This document shows, in pieces, positions 1 to 8,812 of a stretch of 64,000 nt of DNA; position 1 is the first letter of the stretch, and each line of letters opens with the position of its first letter. The translations under genes were made by a program, and so were the position numbers. This DNA comes from Microbacterium salitolerans (lineage in GTDB: Bacteria > Actinomycetota > Actinomycetes > Actinomycetales > Microbacteriaceae): positions 124,001-188,000 of the forward strand of contig NZ_JAHKSH010000001.1 of the NCBI RefSeq assembly GCF_019720895.1, written 5' to 3'. The notes beneath the pieces were generated by a model that saw only the letters and a list, made by a program, of their open reading frames with translations, was not told the DNA's origin and did not search any database.

Positions 1-187
1 TGAGGTCGGCCATGTGATGCGACTGGTCGTAGAGGACCGAGGTGCGTCGCCACGCGAGCTGCTCGTCGCGCCAGTTCGAGAACTCCTGCACGACGCGCGG
101 CACGACCGCCGGCGGTGTCTGCGACTCCCAGAGCAGAGGGACGGGGCCACCGGCCTCCGCGATCGCCTCTTCGAGATTGCTCGCCAT
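1..187 (-). CDS. LigM-like aminomethyltransferase-family O-demethylase (N-terminus only)
   Basis: The gene is cut by the window edge; the first 62 residues are visible, starting at ATG 187 behind a strong AAGGAGGA site at 191-198. The visible residues include LLWESQTPP, FSNWRDEQLAW and YDQSHHMADL. These resemble the N-terminus of tetrahydrofolate-dependent vanillate/3-O-methylgallate O-demethylases, which belong to the GcvT-like fold family. Such enzymes move the methoxyl methyl group of vanillate to folate and yield protocatechuate. This fits the pca genes 20 kb away. The assignment rests on the N-terminus alone, so the methoxy-aromatic substrate is an inference. A LysR gene is divergent. 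Confidence 0.65.
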   Translation of the reverse strand, partial: MASNLEEAIAEAGGPVPLLWESQTPPAVVPRVVQEFSNWRDEQLAWRRTSVLYDQSHHMADL

Positions 188-239
188 GATTCCTCCTTGA
201 ATCGGTGTCGTGCGCCGTCGGGCCCACGTGTCTTCAGTC

Positions 240-267
240 TTGACGCGACCGCCCTCACCTGTAAAAC
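240..267 (+). promoter_or_regulatory. Probable sigma-70-type promoter of the LysR gene
   Basis: A TTGACG box lies at 240-245 and TAAAAC at 262-267, with 16 bp between them. A start at about 274 would give a leader of roughly 28 bases carrying an AGGAG site before ATG 303. The region is shared with the divergent O-demethylase gene, where a LysR protein would be expected to bind. No clear T-N11-A site was resolved. Confidence 0.45.
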
Positions 268-302
268 ATGAGTTCACGACGTGTCACCCCAGGAGAACTT
301 GC

Positions 303-1220
303 ATGAGCGACATCCCCTTCACCTTTCGCCAGCTCGAGTACTTCAGCGCCATCGCGGCGGAGGGATCCCTGTCGGCGGCCGCCCGTCGCTGTCACGTGAG
401 CGCGTCCGCCCTCGCGCTCGCCGTCGACGAGCTCGAGCGGCATATGTCGCTGCAGCTCGTCGTCCGCCGCAAGGGGCACGGCGTCACGCTGACCCCGGCC
501 GGGTCCCGCGTGCTGTCGCTCGCGCGCGGGCTGCTGACGGACGCCGAGACGCTGGCGGCCGACGCCTGGCAGGCGTCGACGACTCTCACGGGGCGATTCC
601 GGCTCGGCTGCTTCTCGACGCTCGCACCGTTCTTCCTCCCCGCCGTCGTCCAGGAGTTCCAGGCGAGCCACCCGCAGCTCGAGATCGACTGCGTCGAGGC
701 GAGCGCGCCGGAGCTGCACGAGATGCTCCTGCAGGGTCGCCTCGACGCGGCGCTTCTGTACAGCGTCGACGTCTCGGCCCAGCTCGACTTCGACGTCGTG
801 CGGGAGCACCGCCCGCACGTCGTGGTCGGGGAGGATCATCCGTTCGCCGGGCGCGGGGAGGTGCACCTGGGGGAGCTCCTGACGGAACCGCTCGTGGTGC
901 TCGACGTGCAGCCCACCCGCCAGAACACCCGAAACATCTTCGCGGCGCTCGACCTCGCCCCCACGATCGGGCACGTGACCACGAGCTTCGAGCTCGCGCG
1001 ATGCCTCGTCGGTCGCGGCGCGGGGTACGCCATCCTCTTCCAGCATCCGGCGACCGACCTGACGTACGACGGTCACGTCGTGCGCACGATCCCCATCGCC
1101 GACGATGTGCCGCCCACGATCACGGGCCTCGCCCGTCCCGCGGGCTCCCCGCGCACTGCGCGATACCGCGCGCTGCACGAGTTCCTGCGGGGGTGGCGGG
1201 AGCCGGCACCGGTCGGGTGA
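303..1220 (+). CDS. LysR-family transcriptional regulator
   Basis: This 305-residue protein has an N-terminal winged helix-turn-helix (about residues 6-65; FRQLEYFSAIAAEGSLSAAA is diagnostic) and a C-terminal periplasmic-binding-like effector domain. ATG 303 is chosen over upstream in-frame codons because AGGAG lies 9-10 bases before it and homology starts there. It is divergent from the O-demethylase gene, so it probably controls that gene in response to an aromatic acid. The effector is unknown. Confidence 0.9.
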   Translation: MSDIPFTFRQLEYFSAIAAEGSLSAAARRCHVSASALALAVDELERHMSLQLVVRRKGHGVTLTPAGSRVLSLARGLLTDAETLAADAWQASTTLTGRFRLGCFSTLAPFFLPAVVQEFQASHPQLEIDCVEASAPELHEMLLQGRLDAALLYSVDVSAQLDFDVVREHRPHVVVGEDHPFAGRGEVHLGELLTEPLVVLDVQPTRQNTRNIFAALDLAPTIGHVTTSFELARCLVGRGAGYAILFQHPATDLTYDGHVVRTIPIADDVPPTITGLARPAGSPRTARYRALHEFLRGWREPAPVG

Positions 1221-1323
1221 TCCTCCGCGTGCACGAGGGAACAACTTCTGTGCGCTGGCGTTGAGCCCACCTTGTACCCGGACGAGCCCCGTATTGCGAT
1301 CCGCCCGCTGTTAGCATCGCGGC

Positions 1324-1794
1324 GTGGATACCACGCCGAACTCCATCGCTCTGACCTTCCTCGCGCGCATCGACGTCGATGTCGCAGACCCGAGCGATCT
1401 CGGTGTCGTCGCCGGGGAGCATCGCAGGATCGTGTCGATCATCGGCGGAACAGTCGACGGACCAGGTCTCTCGGGGCGAGTGCTGCCCGGCGGAGCTGAC
1501 TTCCAACGGCTCAGGATAGACGGAACGCAAGAACTCGATGCGCGATACGGCTTGGAACTGGAGGACGGCACACGGCTGTACGTAGAGAACCAGGCGCTCA
1601 GGGCGGGTGACCCGGAAGTGATGGCTCGCCTTGCCCGAGGCGAGCGCGTGGATCCATCTCTCGTGTACTTCCGATCCACCCCTCGCGTCCATGCTCCCGC
1701 GGGTCCGTGGGAGTGGCTCAACAGGCGGATTCTCCTCGCAACTGGCGAGCGGACGCCGGATCGGGTTCAGCTCGATGTCTATCTCGTCGAATAG
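1324..1794 (+). CDS. DUF3237 (UPF0311) family protein
   Basis: This 156-residue soluble protein reads as a DUF3237 barrel: a paired N-terminal strand (IALTFLARIDVDV), the GLSGRVLPGGADFQ segment, and a C-terminal WEWLNRRILLATGERTPDRV motif typical of the family. The function of DUF3237 is not established, though members recur beside aromatic-degradation genes. The start is GTG 1324. No ribosome site precedes it, but TAGCAT at 1312-1317 lies six bases upstream, so the mRNA is probably leaderless. The benzoylformate decarboxylase gene starts 30 bases after its stop and is probably co-transcribed. Confidence 0.8.
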   Translation: MDTTPNSIALTFLARIDVDVADPSDLGVVAGEHRRIVSIIGGTVDGPGLSGRVLPGGADFQRLRIDGTQELDARYGLELEDGTRLYVENQALRAGDPEVMARLARGERVDPSLVYFRSTPRVHAPAGPWEWLNRRILLATGERTPDRVQLDVYLVE

Positions 1795-1824
1795 GCGCCC
1801 GCCTGATCAAGGAACGGCTACGTC

Positions 1825-3417
1825 ATGACTGCTCAGCGAACTGTCCTGGAAGCATCCGCAAACCTGTTGCGGGCTCACGGCTTGACCACGATCTTCGGGA
1901 ATCCCGGGTCCAACGAGCTTCCGTTCCTGGCGGGGCTCGGGAACGACTTCGATTTCGTCCTCGGGCTGCACGAGCAGGTCGTCATGGGCATGGCAGATGG
2001 CTATGCCCGAGGCACAGGGCGCCCGGTCCTGGTCAACCTGCACGCAGCCTCCGGCACGGGCAACGCGATGGGCGCGCTGACGAACGCGCACTACGGCCAC
2101 TCGCCCCTCGTGATCCTCGCGGGCCAGCAGGTTCGCCGCACGGTGGGCCAGGAGACGATGCTGGCGAACGTGGATGCCGGCGCGCTCACCGCCCCTCTGA
2201 CGAAGTACGCTCACGAGCCCCTGGCCGCTGCGGACGTGCCGCGCACGCTTTCGCAGGCGGTGCTCGAAGCCGGCACGGCGCCACGCGGGCCCGTGTACGT
2301 GTCGGTCCCCTTGGACGACTGGGCCGAATCGGCGCTCCCGGACGACGCCCTGCTCACCGAGCGCTCCGTGACCACGGCCGGCGACCTGCCCGCCGCGCTG
2401 CGAGAGGAGCTCACCGCCGCGCTCGACGGCGCCGAGCGCCCGGCTCTCGTGCTGGGCCCGCAGGTGGACGTCGCCGCCGTGGCCGACTCCCGAGTGCTCG
2501 ACGACGTCGTGCGTCTCGCCGAGCACGCCGACGCGATGGTCTATGTGGCTCCTTCGCCGAGTCGGTGTCCGTTCCCGACGCCCCACGCCAATTTCGGCGG
2601 CGTGCTGGTGCCCGGCATCAGCTCGGTGCGCGAGAAGCTGTCCGGGCACGATGCGGTGTTCGTCGTCGGCGCCCCCGTGTTCCGATATCACCGCTGGGAG
2701 CCAGGTGACTATCTCGCGCCGGGCACCGCCGTCTGGCACCTCACCGAGGATCCGTCGGAGGCGACGAGGGCGCCCTTCGGCCGCGCCATCGTCGCGACCG
2801 TGAGCGCAGCCGTATCGGCCCTGGCCGACTCCGTGACGGATCGCGGGCGCCGGCGCCCCGAGCGGTCCCTTCCCGTTGCCTCCACCTCGCCCGACGGCAT
2901 GACCGGAACCGAGATCATCGAGGTGCTCAACGAGCACGTCCACGACGGCGTGACATACGTCAATGAGACGACGACGCTCGATCTGGACTACCTGGAGCGC
3001 ATCAGGATCACCCGCCCCGGCGGCTACCACTTCCCCGCGTCGGGTGGCCTGGGTTTCGGTCTGCCAGCCGCCGTCGGGTTGTCGCTCGCACAGCCCGAGG
3101 CGACTGTCGTCGCCACCGTCGGAGACGGATCCGCGAACTACGGGATCACGGCGCTGTACACGGCCGCGCAGCGCCAGACCCGGACGGTGTTCGTGATCGT
3201 CAACAACTCCGGCTACGGCGCACTGGCCGGATTCGCGAAGCGGATGGGCGTGCCCGACGTCCCCGGTCTGACCCTGGGCGGGATCGACTTCGTGTCTGTG
3301 GCGCGCGGCTACGGCGTCCCCGGTGAGCATGTGAGCACGCGCGAGGAGTTCGACCGCGTGTACCGTGACGCGCTGGCGGCGTCCGGCCCCGTCCTGATCG
3401 ACGCCCGCGTCGTCTGA
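1825..3417 (+). CDS. mdlC: Benzoylformate decarboxylase (ThDP-dependent)
   Basis: This 530-residue enzyme has the three-domain thiamine-diphosphate decarboxylase layout. It retains the residues that define benzoylformate decarboxylase: Ser29 in GNPGSNELPF, Glu50 (cofactor activation), His73 in NLHAASGTGN, and His289 in VFRYH. These match the Ser26, Glu47, His70 and His281 set of the Pseudomonas enzyme. The GDGSANYG to NNSGYG segment binds Mg-diphosphate. It would convert benzoylformate to benzaldehyde plus CO2 in the mandelate pathway. No mandelate dehydrogenase or benzaldehyde dehydrogenase is seen here. It ends 12 bases from the convergent TRAP genes, which may import its precursor. Confidence 0.88.
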   Translation: MTAQRTVLEASANLLRAHGLTTIFGNPGSNELPFLAGLGNDFDFVLGLHEQVVMGMADGYARGTGRPVLVNLHAASGTGNAMGALTNAHYGHSPLVILAGQQVRRTVGQETMLANVDAGALTAPLTKYAHEPLAAADVPRTLSQAVLEAGTAPRGPVYVSVPLDDWAESALPDDALLTERSVTTAGDLPAALREELTAALDGAERPALVLGPQVDVAAVADSRVLDDVVRLAEHADAMVYVAPSPSRCPFPTPHANFGGVLVPGISSVREKLSGHDAVFVVGAPVFRYHRWEPGDYLAPGTAVWHLTEDPSEATRAPFGRAIVATVSAAVSALADSVTDRGRRRPERSLPVASTSPDGMTGTEIIEVLNEHVHDGVTYVNETTTLDLDYLERIRITRPGGYHFPASGGLGFGLPAAVGLSLAQPEATVVATVGDGSANYGITALYTAAQRQTRTVFVIVNNSGYGALAGFAKRMGVPDVPGLTLGGIDFVSVARGYGVPGEHVSTREEFDRVYRDALAASGPVLIDARVV

Positions 3418-3429
3418 CGCCCGACTCGC

Positions 3430-4836
3430 TCAGCTGGCAGCCAGAGACGGCAGCCAGAGCACGATGTCGGGCAGCAGGAACAGCACGACGATCAGCACGG
3501 CCTCGATCGCCACGAACGGCCAGACCCCGCGGAAGACGTCGCTCGCACGGACTTTCGCCGTTCCGGCCACCACAAAGCAGTTGATCCCGACCGGCGGGGT
3601 GACCATGCCGATCTCGATGAGCTTCACGACGAGTATTCCGAGCCAGATCCCGTCGAACCCGAAGTCGTTCGCGATCGGGTAGATGAGCGGCACGGCGATC
3701 ACCATGATCGAGATCGACTCGAGCATCATCCCCAGCGGGATCAGCAGCGCCAGCAGCAGCGCCAGCACCGCCCAGTCCGGGATGTCGAGCGCGGTCAGCG
3801 AGTCGGTGAGCATGTTCGGCACGCGCGCCACGACGAAGAACAGCGACAGCACCGCGGAACCGACGATGATGGCGAACACCATCGACGTGGTCTGGGCCGT
3901 TTCCTTGAGGGCGTCCACGAACTGCGTCATCATCTGTCGGCTGCCGGCCCTGCGGAACTCCCACAGCAGCATCACAGCCGCAGCGAGCGCGCCGATGGCG
4001 GCGGACTCGGTCGGGGTGAACAGGCCCGTATAGATCCCGCCCATGATGATGGCGAACAGGATGGCGAGGCGGACCAGACCGCGGTAGGGCAGTCGTCCGG
4101 GGCGCGCGTCGCCCGCCCCCGGGGAGCCGGGGCCTCTCGTCGAGGTGGCCGTCGCGGCTCCGGTCCCCTCCGGGGCCGCGACCGCGTCCAGGGTCTCGGC
4201 GAGTCCGCGCTCCTCGGCGGGAGCCGTCGCCAGTCGCCGGGTGCGGACCAGGATGTAGATCGAATAGGCGACTGTCGACAGGAGCCCGGGGATGATGCCG
4301 GCGGCCAGCATGGCCGCGATGGACTCGCCCGTCAGGATCGCGTACAGCACCAGGAACACGCTCGGCGGGATCATGGCGCCGAGCGTTCCCGCCATCGCCA
4401 CCAGCGCTCCGGCAAGGCTCGTGGGATACCCGGCCTTGCGCATCTCGCCGACGGCGAGCTTGGACATCGTCGCAGCGGTGCCGATGCTGGATCCCGACAC
4501 GGCGGCGAAACCGGCGCAGGCCACGACAGTGGAGATCCCCAGCCCCCCGGGGACGCGATGGAACACGCTGCGGGCGATCGTGAACACCTGCTCGGCGATG
4601 TTCGCCTTCACGGCGAAGATCCCCATCAGGATGAACATCGGGATGATCGTCAGACTGAACGTCGACGTCTGCTCGAAGGGAACCGACGCGATGCTCGCGG
4701 TGACGAAGTCGACATCGCGCAGCAGCAGCATGCCGACGATGCCCGAGGCTCCCAGAGCCAACCAGACGGGCATGCGGCTGGCCAGCAGGACGATGAGCAT
4801 CATGATGACCACGATGACGGCGAGCTCGGTGCTCAT
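3430..4836 (-). CDS. dctM: TRAP transporter large permease (DctM)
   Basis: This 468-residue membrane protein is about a dozen hydrophobic segments long, as expected for the DctM subunit that couples Na+ flux to solute import. It has the conserved SGSSIGTAATMSKLAVGEMRKAGY loop region (seen from about residue 112) and a GINCFVV motif near the C-terminus. A Pro/Gly/Thr-rich insert around residues 205-245 is a soluble loop. The start overlaps the dctQ stop as TGATG, so translation is coupled. The last gene of the unit, it faces mdlC tail to tail. Confidence 0.93.
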   Translation of the reverse strand: MSTELAVIVVIMMLIVLLASRMPVWLALGASGIVGMLLLRDVDFVTASIASVPFEQTSTFSLTIIPMFILMGIFAVKANIAEQVFTIARSVFHRVPGGLGISTVVACAGFAAVSGSSIGTAATMSKLAVGEMRKAGYPTSLAGALVAMAGTLGAMIPPSVFLVLYAILTGESIAAMLAAGIIPGLLSTVAYSIYILVRTRRLATAPAEERGLAETLDAVAAPEGTGAATATSTRGPGSPGAGDARPGRLPYRGLVRLAILFAIIMGGIYTGLFTPTESAAIGALAAAVMLLWEFRRAGSRQMMTQFVDALKETAQTTSMVFAIIVGSAVLSLFFVVARVPNMLTDSLTALDIPDWAVLALLLALLIPLGMMLESISIMVIAVPLIYPIANDFGFDGIWLGILVVKLIEIGMVTPPVGINCFVVAGTAKVRASDVFRGVWPFVAIEAVLIVVLFLLPDIVLWLPSLAAS

Positions 4837-5501
4837 CAGCGGCTTTCCTCCGTGTGAGGTCCATCGGCAGGTCGTTCGGGACCGCCGACCTCGTCGTCGG
4901 CGGGGTCGGCAGCGGAGGAGCCGCCCTTCCTGTGGCTGCGGGCCTCGCGAGCCGCGACGAGGTCGGGGTCGACGCTGTCCTCGCCCAGCAGCGGCTTACC
5001 GCGGAGAACGAGCACCACGTTGATGATGGCCACCAGCAGGAAGGAGGCGAAGCCGATCACCACGAGCCAACGGGCGGGCCAGAGCGGCCAGTCGATGAGC
5101 CCCTGACGCAGCTCGCCTGCTTCTGTGCTCTGCAGCGCCCGCTCGGACGTGGCGATCACGAACCACACCGTGACCACGATCCCGATGAGCCAGCCGACTC
5201 CGATCAGGATGCGGGCCGCCCGCCGCGGCAGCGCGTTCGTGAGCAGGTCGACGGCCACGTGGGAGTTCGTCGCCCCGGCATAGGCGAGCCCGAGGAACAC
5301 GGTCGCCACCAGCGCGCTCTCGCTCATCTCGAGCAGCCCGGGGACCGAGCGTCCGCCGACATTGCGGACGACCACGTCGATCGTGATCACGACCATGATC
5401 GCGATCGTCGACAGCGAGGCCAGTGCCCCGAGTGGCACGGTGATGATCGTGGCGATCCGGCGCAGTGCGTCCGGGCGCTCCTTCTCGCGGGTGCTGTTCA
5501 T
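4836..5501 (-). CDS. dctQ: TRAP transporter small permease (DctQ)
   Basis: This 221-residue protein has the four hydrophobic segments of DctQ in residues 20-165, with the family-typical EMSESALVATVFLGLAYAG stretch. A hydrophilic tail of about 45 residues rich in Asp/Glu/Pro is longer than usual. It pairs with DctM in the membrane and docks the DctP-loaded substrate. The stop overlaps the dctM start by one base. A strong hairpin (5521-5553) separates it from dctP. Confidence 0.9.
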   Translation of the reverse strand: MNSTREKERPDALRRIATIITVPLGALASLSTIAIMVVITIDVVVRNVGGRSVPGLLEMSESALVATVFLGLAYAGATNSHVAVDLLTNALPRRAARILIGVGWLIGIVVTVWFVIATSERALQSTEAGELRQGLIDWPLWPARWLVVIGFASFLLVAIINVVLVLRGKPLLGEDSVDPDLVAAREARSHRKGGSSAADPADDEVGGPERPADGPHTEESR

Positions 5502-5520
5502 GCGGGAATCCTCCCTGCGC

Positions 5521-5553
5521 AGGTGCGGGTGCCGTCTATCGGCACCCGCACCT
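5521..5553 (-). terminator. Hairpin between dctP and dctQ (attenuator or RNA-processing site)
   Basis: A perfect 14-bp GC-rich inverted repeat (5521-5534 with 5540-5553) has a loop of five bases. It lies 14 bases after the dctP stop and before dctQ. No clear U-tract follows. Such hairpins commonly protect or cut back the upstream message, giving more binding protein than membrane subunits. Partial termination is equally possible. Confidence 0.7.
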
Positions 5554-5567
5554 CGCGGACCGTCGAG

Positions 5568-6683
5568 CTATGCCTTGTCGGAGCAGACCAGCGACGGGTC
5601 CTTCGGGGTCTCGCCCTCGAAGGACTCCATCTTCTCCTTGTAGAGCTCGAGGTAGCTCTCGGCGTCCTGGAGGCCTGCGGACTCTGCGTCGGCGATCCAC
5701 TTCTCCTCGCCCTGAGTGCCGATCGCCTCACGCCAGCGCTCGGTTTCGCTCTCGTCCCATTCGTTGATCTGCTCGATCGTCTCCAGCACAGGGTCGCACT
5801 GCTCGAGGGTGACCTCCTCGAACACGTCGGCGACGCCGCCCTGGTTGTACTCCTCGTTGACTTCGTCGACGATCTGCTTCAGGTCGTCGGGCAGACCCTC
5901 ATACGTGTCGAGGTTCATCCACAGGCCGGTGCTGGTGTACTGGCCCAGCCCCGGGTCCGTCCAGTACGACAGGATGTCCTTGAGCTGGAAGGCGACGAGG
6001 CCGTCCATCGGGAATCCGGCCGCATCGGCGACGCCGCGCTCGACGCCTTCGTACGTCTCCGGCGCGGTGAGGGCGACGTTGCTGCCCCCGGCCTCTTCGA
6101 CGGCCATCTGGGTGTACGGCCCCGCCATGCGCCAGCGCTGCCCGGCGATGTCGTCGATCGACTCGACCGGCTCGTTGCTTCCCAACAGCAGACGGCCCGC
6201 GGGGTTGTGCCCGACGAGCTTCAGCCCGTTCTGCTCCCACAAGGCGGCGGCGCCGTCGTGCTCAGTGCTCAGCTCCCAGATCGCCTGGGTGAAGGCCTGA
6301 TTGTTCTGGGTGAGGAACGGGATGCTCACGACGGTGGTCTGCGGGAACATCTGCGCCGCGTAGTCGGCGATCGTCTGCCCCACGTCGGCGCGGCCGTCGA
6401 CCACGCACTGCGGGATCTCGTCGGCGGCGCACAGCGCCCCGGCGTAGGAGATGTCGAAGGTGATCCGTCCTTCGGAGCGCTCCTCGATCTCCGACGTCCA
6501 GTACTCCATGACCGCCTCGTCCACGCTGTCGGGGTTCGCCCAGGAGGCGACGGACAGCGTTACGGTCTCTCCGCCGTCTCCGCCGTCTCCTCCGCAGGCG
6601 GCGAGGATGAGGCCGGCGGCGGCGAGACCCGCGGCGGCGGTGAATGTCCTGGTGCGGCGACCCGCGGGGGAAAGAACTGGCAT
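5568..6683 (-). CDS. dctP: TRAP transporter substrate-binding lipoprotein (DctP)
   Basis: This 371-residue protein has a signal peptide with lipobox LAAC (about Cys30), followed by a Gly/Asp linker and the DctP fold beginning TVTLSVASWANPDSVDEAV. It would sit on the outer face of the membrane and deliver an organic acid to DctQM. The conserved arginine region of TRAP binding proteins (PAGRLLLGSNEPVESIDDIAG) suggests a carboxylate ligand. Given mdlC next door, mandelate, benzoylformate or another aromatic acid is plausible but not shown. The start is ATG 6683. Confidence 0.92.
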   Translation of the reverse strand: MPVLSPAGRRTRTFTAAAGLAAAGLILAACGGDGGDGGETVTLSVASWANPDSVDEAVMEYWTSEIEERSEGRITFDISYAGALCAADEIPQCVVDGRADVGQTIADYAAQMFPQTTVVSIPFLTQNNQAFTQAIWELSTEHDGAAALWEQNGLKLVGHNPAGRLLLGSNEPVESIDDIAGQRWRMAGPYTQMAVEEAGGSNVALTAPETYEGVERGVADAAGFPMDGLVAFQLKDILSYWTDPGLGQYTSTGLWMNLDTYEGLPDDLKQIVDEVNEEYNQGGVADVFEEVTLEQCDPVLETIEQINEWDESETERWREAIGTQGEEKWIADAESAGLQDAESYLELYKEKMESFEGETPKDPSLVCSDKA

Positions 6684-6760
6684 GGCTGTGCTCCTTGATG
6701 CGTCATTGCGTCGGGTGCGCCGGGAGTCGCGCTGCGTCCTTGCAGGGATCCGGTAATCGA

Positions 6761-6771
6761 TGATGACATCA
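6761..6771. promoter_or_regulatory. Perfect palindrome TGATGACATCA upstream of dctP
   Basis: This 11-base perfect inverted repeat (TGATG-A-CATCA) lies 78 bases upstream of the dctP start, in the expected operator/promoter zone. It has the size of a GntR- or MarR-type site. No regulator gene for the TRAP unit is adjacent, so the binding protein is unknown. Confidence 0.35.
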
Positions 6772-6865
6772 ACGATTTCGAACTACAAGGGATTCGCGCA
6801 CCGACCAACGATGCGCGATGCCCGCGCCCCACTGTCGACGCAAACTATTGAGCAATCCGATCCCA

Positions 6866-6916
6866 CACGTCTTCGTCGAGCCCGCCGTGAACAGCAGCGG
6901 ACTCGACGAAGACGTG
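6866..6916. terminator. Long inverted repeat after the esterase gene
   Basis: Two perfect 15-base arms (6866-6880, CACGTCTTCGTCGAG, and 6902-6916) flank a 21-base loop. The element starts 14 bases beyond the esterase stop, on its downstream side. It could be a factor-independent terminator without a U-tract, or another short palindromic element like those further right. The rest of the 6684-6929 gap holds the dctP promoter zone and no gene. Confidence 0.55.
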
Positions 6917-6929
6917 CGGACTCGGCGCG

Positions 6930-8654
6930 TCAGCCGCGGATCCCCGGCCCGCCCGAGCTCGGCTTGCAGGCGAAGCTCGACGCGGTCTCCGGGTCGCCGC
7001 CCGTGTAGCGGGCGACCTCGGGGTACGGGCACAGTGTGCGCGTGCGGTCGGCCGACCACTCGGCCGGGACCTCGGCGTTGACGCCGGCGAGGTTGCCCTC
7101 GCCGCGGGCCGTCGCGACCATGCTGTCGGGAGCCTCGCCCTGTTCGACCCACGTCACGAGGGCGCCGAGGGCGTCGAACTGGTCGGTCGCCATCCCTCCC
7201 TGCACGTGCGCCATGCCCGGCACCTCGAAGTAGCGAACGAAATTGCGCTCGCTCTTGTAGCGATCGGCGACCTCGTCGTACCAGCGGGCCGTGTCATCGG
7301 GGCTGAAGACTCCGTCGGACGCGCCGTGGATCACGAGCATCTTCGCGCCCGTGTCGCGCAGCGTGTCGAGGTCGGTGCCGTCGCCCAGCGGGGTCGCGAC
7401 ATCCATCGGGCTCTCGCCGGTGATGCCCTGCTCCCAGATCCCGGCGGCCTTCTCGTCGATGTCGACGTTCAGTGCGTAGCCGGACAGGTCGGCGAGGATC
7501 GAGGGATCCTCGGGCTCGGGCGAGAACAGGAATCCGACCGCCATCGGGTCGAGCATCGTGCTGGCGGTGAACTTCCACCAGGCCCACCCCGAGTTCGAGA
7601 TGCCCGCGTCCCAGGGGAACGACGTGTAGATCGGATCCCCGGTGCTCGTCACCGCACCCGCCATGACGCGGTCGAGCACCTCCTTCTGCGCGGAGGAGAG
7701 GCAGGTGCCGTCCCGGTCGCCGTCGCAGGTCGGAATGTCCCGCCCGACGTCGAAGAACTTCGTGCAGCGCTCGCCGTCCGAGACGATGCCGTCAGCGAGG
7801 CGGTCGATCGCGTCGCAGCGGTCGAGGATCGCCTGCGAGACGACGCCGCGCTCCTCGGGCGTGAAGGCGGTGTTCAGGTCGCCCGGCGTCGTCGCGACCG
7901 TGTTCCACTGCTGCGCGCCCCAGATCTGGGCGACAGCCGCCTGCGGCAGGTTGAAGCCGGGCGCGACGGGCAGGAACCCGTCGTACTGGTCGGCGTAGCG
8001 TGTCGACGCCACCATGGTGTGGCGGCCGCCGTTGGATCCGCCGGCGATGTACGACGTGTCGGGTCCGCGACCGTACGCCTCGGCGATGAGCTCCTTCGCC
8101 ATGGGCGTGAGTGTGCCGACGGCCTGGTAGCCGTAGTCGAGGCGCGCCTGCGGGTCGAATCCGAACAGCGGGTTCTGGTCGCCCGAGTGACCCGCGTCGG
8201 AGCTGATGACAGCGAAGCCCTGCTGCAGTCCGTTCTCGAGCTGCCCGCCCATGGGGGCGCCCACGGCGGGGGTCACGCTGCCGTCCATGCCGCCGTTCGC
8301 CTGATAGAGGAACCGGCCGGACCAGTCGGTCGGCAGACGCATCTCGAAGCCGATCGCGTAGGTCTCGCCGTCGACCTCGCTCACGCGCTCGTTCATGCGG
8401 CCCGTGACGAGGCAGTGCTCGCCGACGGGAGATCCCGCATTCTCGAGGGCGCCGGCCGGGACGAGCTCGACGACGTCGATCTGCGTGCGGTCGTACGCGA
8501 AGTCGACGAGAGCGGCGCACTCCGCGAGCGTGCCGGGCTGGGCGGGTGCGACCTGCGGCGGGTCGGTCGGCGGCGCCGCGTAGGCCGTCGTCGCCGCGAG
8601 CGAGAGGCCCGCCACGGCCGCGAGGCCGGCGAGTAGGTGGGGGATCTTTCTCAT
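6930..8654 (-). CDS. Secreted tannase/feruloyl-esterase-family hydrolase
   Basis: This 574-residue alpha/beta hydrolase of the tannase family has a Sec signal peptide (MRKIPHLLAGLAAVAGLSLA, probable cleavage after AYA). The start at 8654 is fixed by AGGAGGA just upstream. The catalytic triad is readable: Ser207 in GGSNGGRH, Asp447 in HGASDGVF and His483 in PGMAHVQGG. The family normally has Cys next to both Ser and His (the CS-D-HC disulfide); here these are Gly and Val. Family members cleave gallate, feruloyl, chlorogenate or phthalate-type aromatic esters outside the cell. Divergence from an aromatic-type ABC importer suggests release of hydroxycinnamates. Confidence 0.85.
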   Translation of the reverse strand: MRKIPHLLAGLAAVAGLSLAATTAYAAPPTDPPQVAPAQPGTLAECAALVDFAYDRTQIDVVELVPAGALENAGSPVGEHCLVTGRMNERVSEVDGETYAIGFEMRLPTDWSGRFLYQANGGMDGSVTPAVGAPMGGQLENGLQQGFAVISSDAGHSGDQNPLFGFDPQARLDYGYQAVGTLTPMAKELIAEAYGRGPDTSYIAGGSNGGRHTMVASTRYADQYDGFLPVAPGFNLPQAAVAQIWGAQQWNTVATTPGDLNTAFTPEERGVVSQAILDRCDAIDRLADGIVSDGERCTKFFDVGRDIPTCDGDRDGTCLSSAQKEVLDRVMAGAVTSTGDPIYTSFPWDAGISNSGWAWWKFTASTMLDPMAVGFLFSPEPEDPSILADLSGYALNVDIDEKAAGIWEQGITGESPMDVATPLGDGTDLDTLRDTGAKMLVIHGASDGVFSPDDTARWYDEVADRYKSERNFVRYFEVPGMAHVQGGMATDQFDALGALVTWVEQGEAPDSMVATARGEGNLAGVNAEVPAEWSADRTRTLCPYPEVARYTGGDPETASSFACKPSSGGPGIRG

Positions 8655-8726
8655 GGGTGTCCTCCTCATCGAGGTGGCCCGACGGCATCGTCGCCGGCGG
8701 ACTCCTGAAACATGGTGGCGCCTACC

Positions 8727-8757
8727 ATTGACTTTCTCAATAGTCGGAAGGTTTACT
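8727..8757 (+). promoter_or_regulatory. ABC-operon promoter with candidate MarR operator
   Basis: TTGACT (8729-8734) and TTTACT (8752-8757) are spaced by 17 bases and form a good promoter 55 bases before the ABC binding-protein gene. The perfect palindrome ATTGA-CTTTC-TCAAT (8727-8741) covers the -35 box. Nearly the same sequence (TTGA-N5-TCAA) covers the -35 of the phenylpropanoid operon at 18924-18936. The divergent esterase promoter must lie in the same 158-bp gap and could be controlled by the same site. Confidence 0.6.
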
Positions 8758-8812
8758 GGTTTCACCCGGCGCCTGCAAGGGCGCGCACTCAGTCACAAAG
8801 GAGTAGCTGAGC

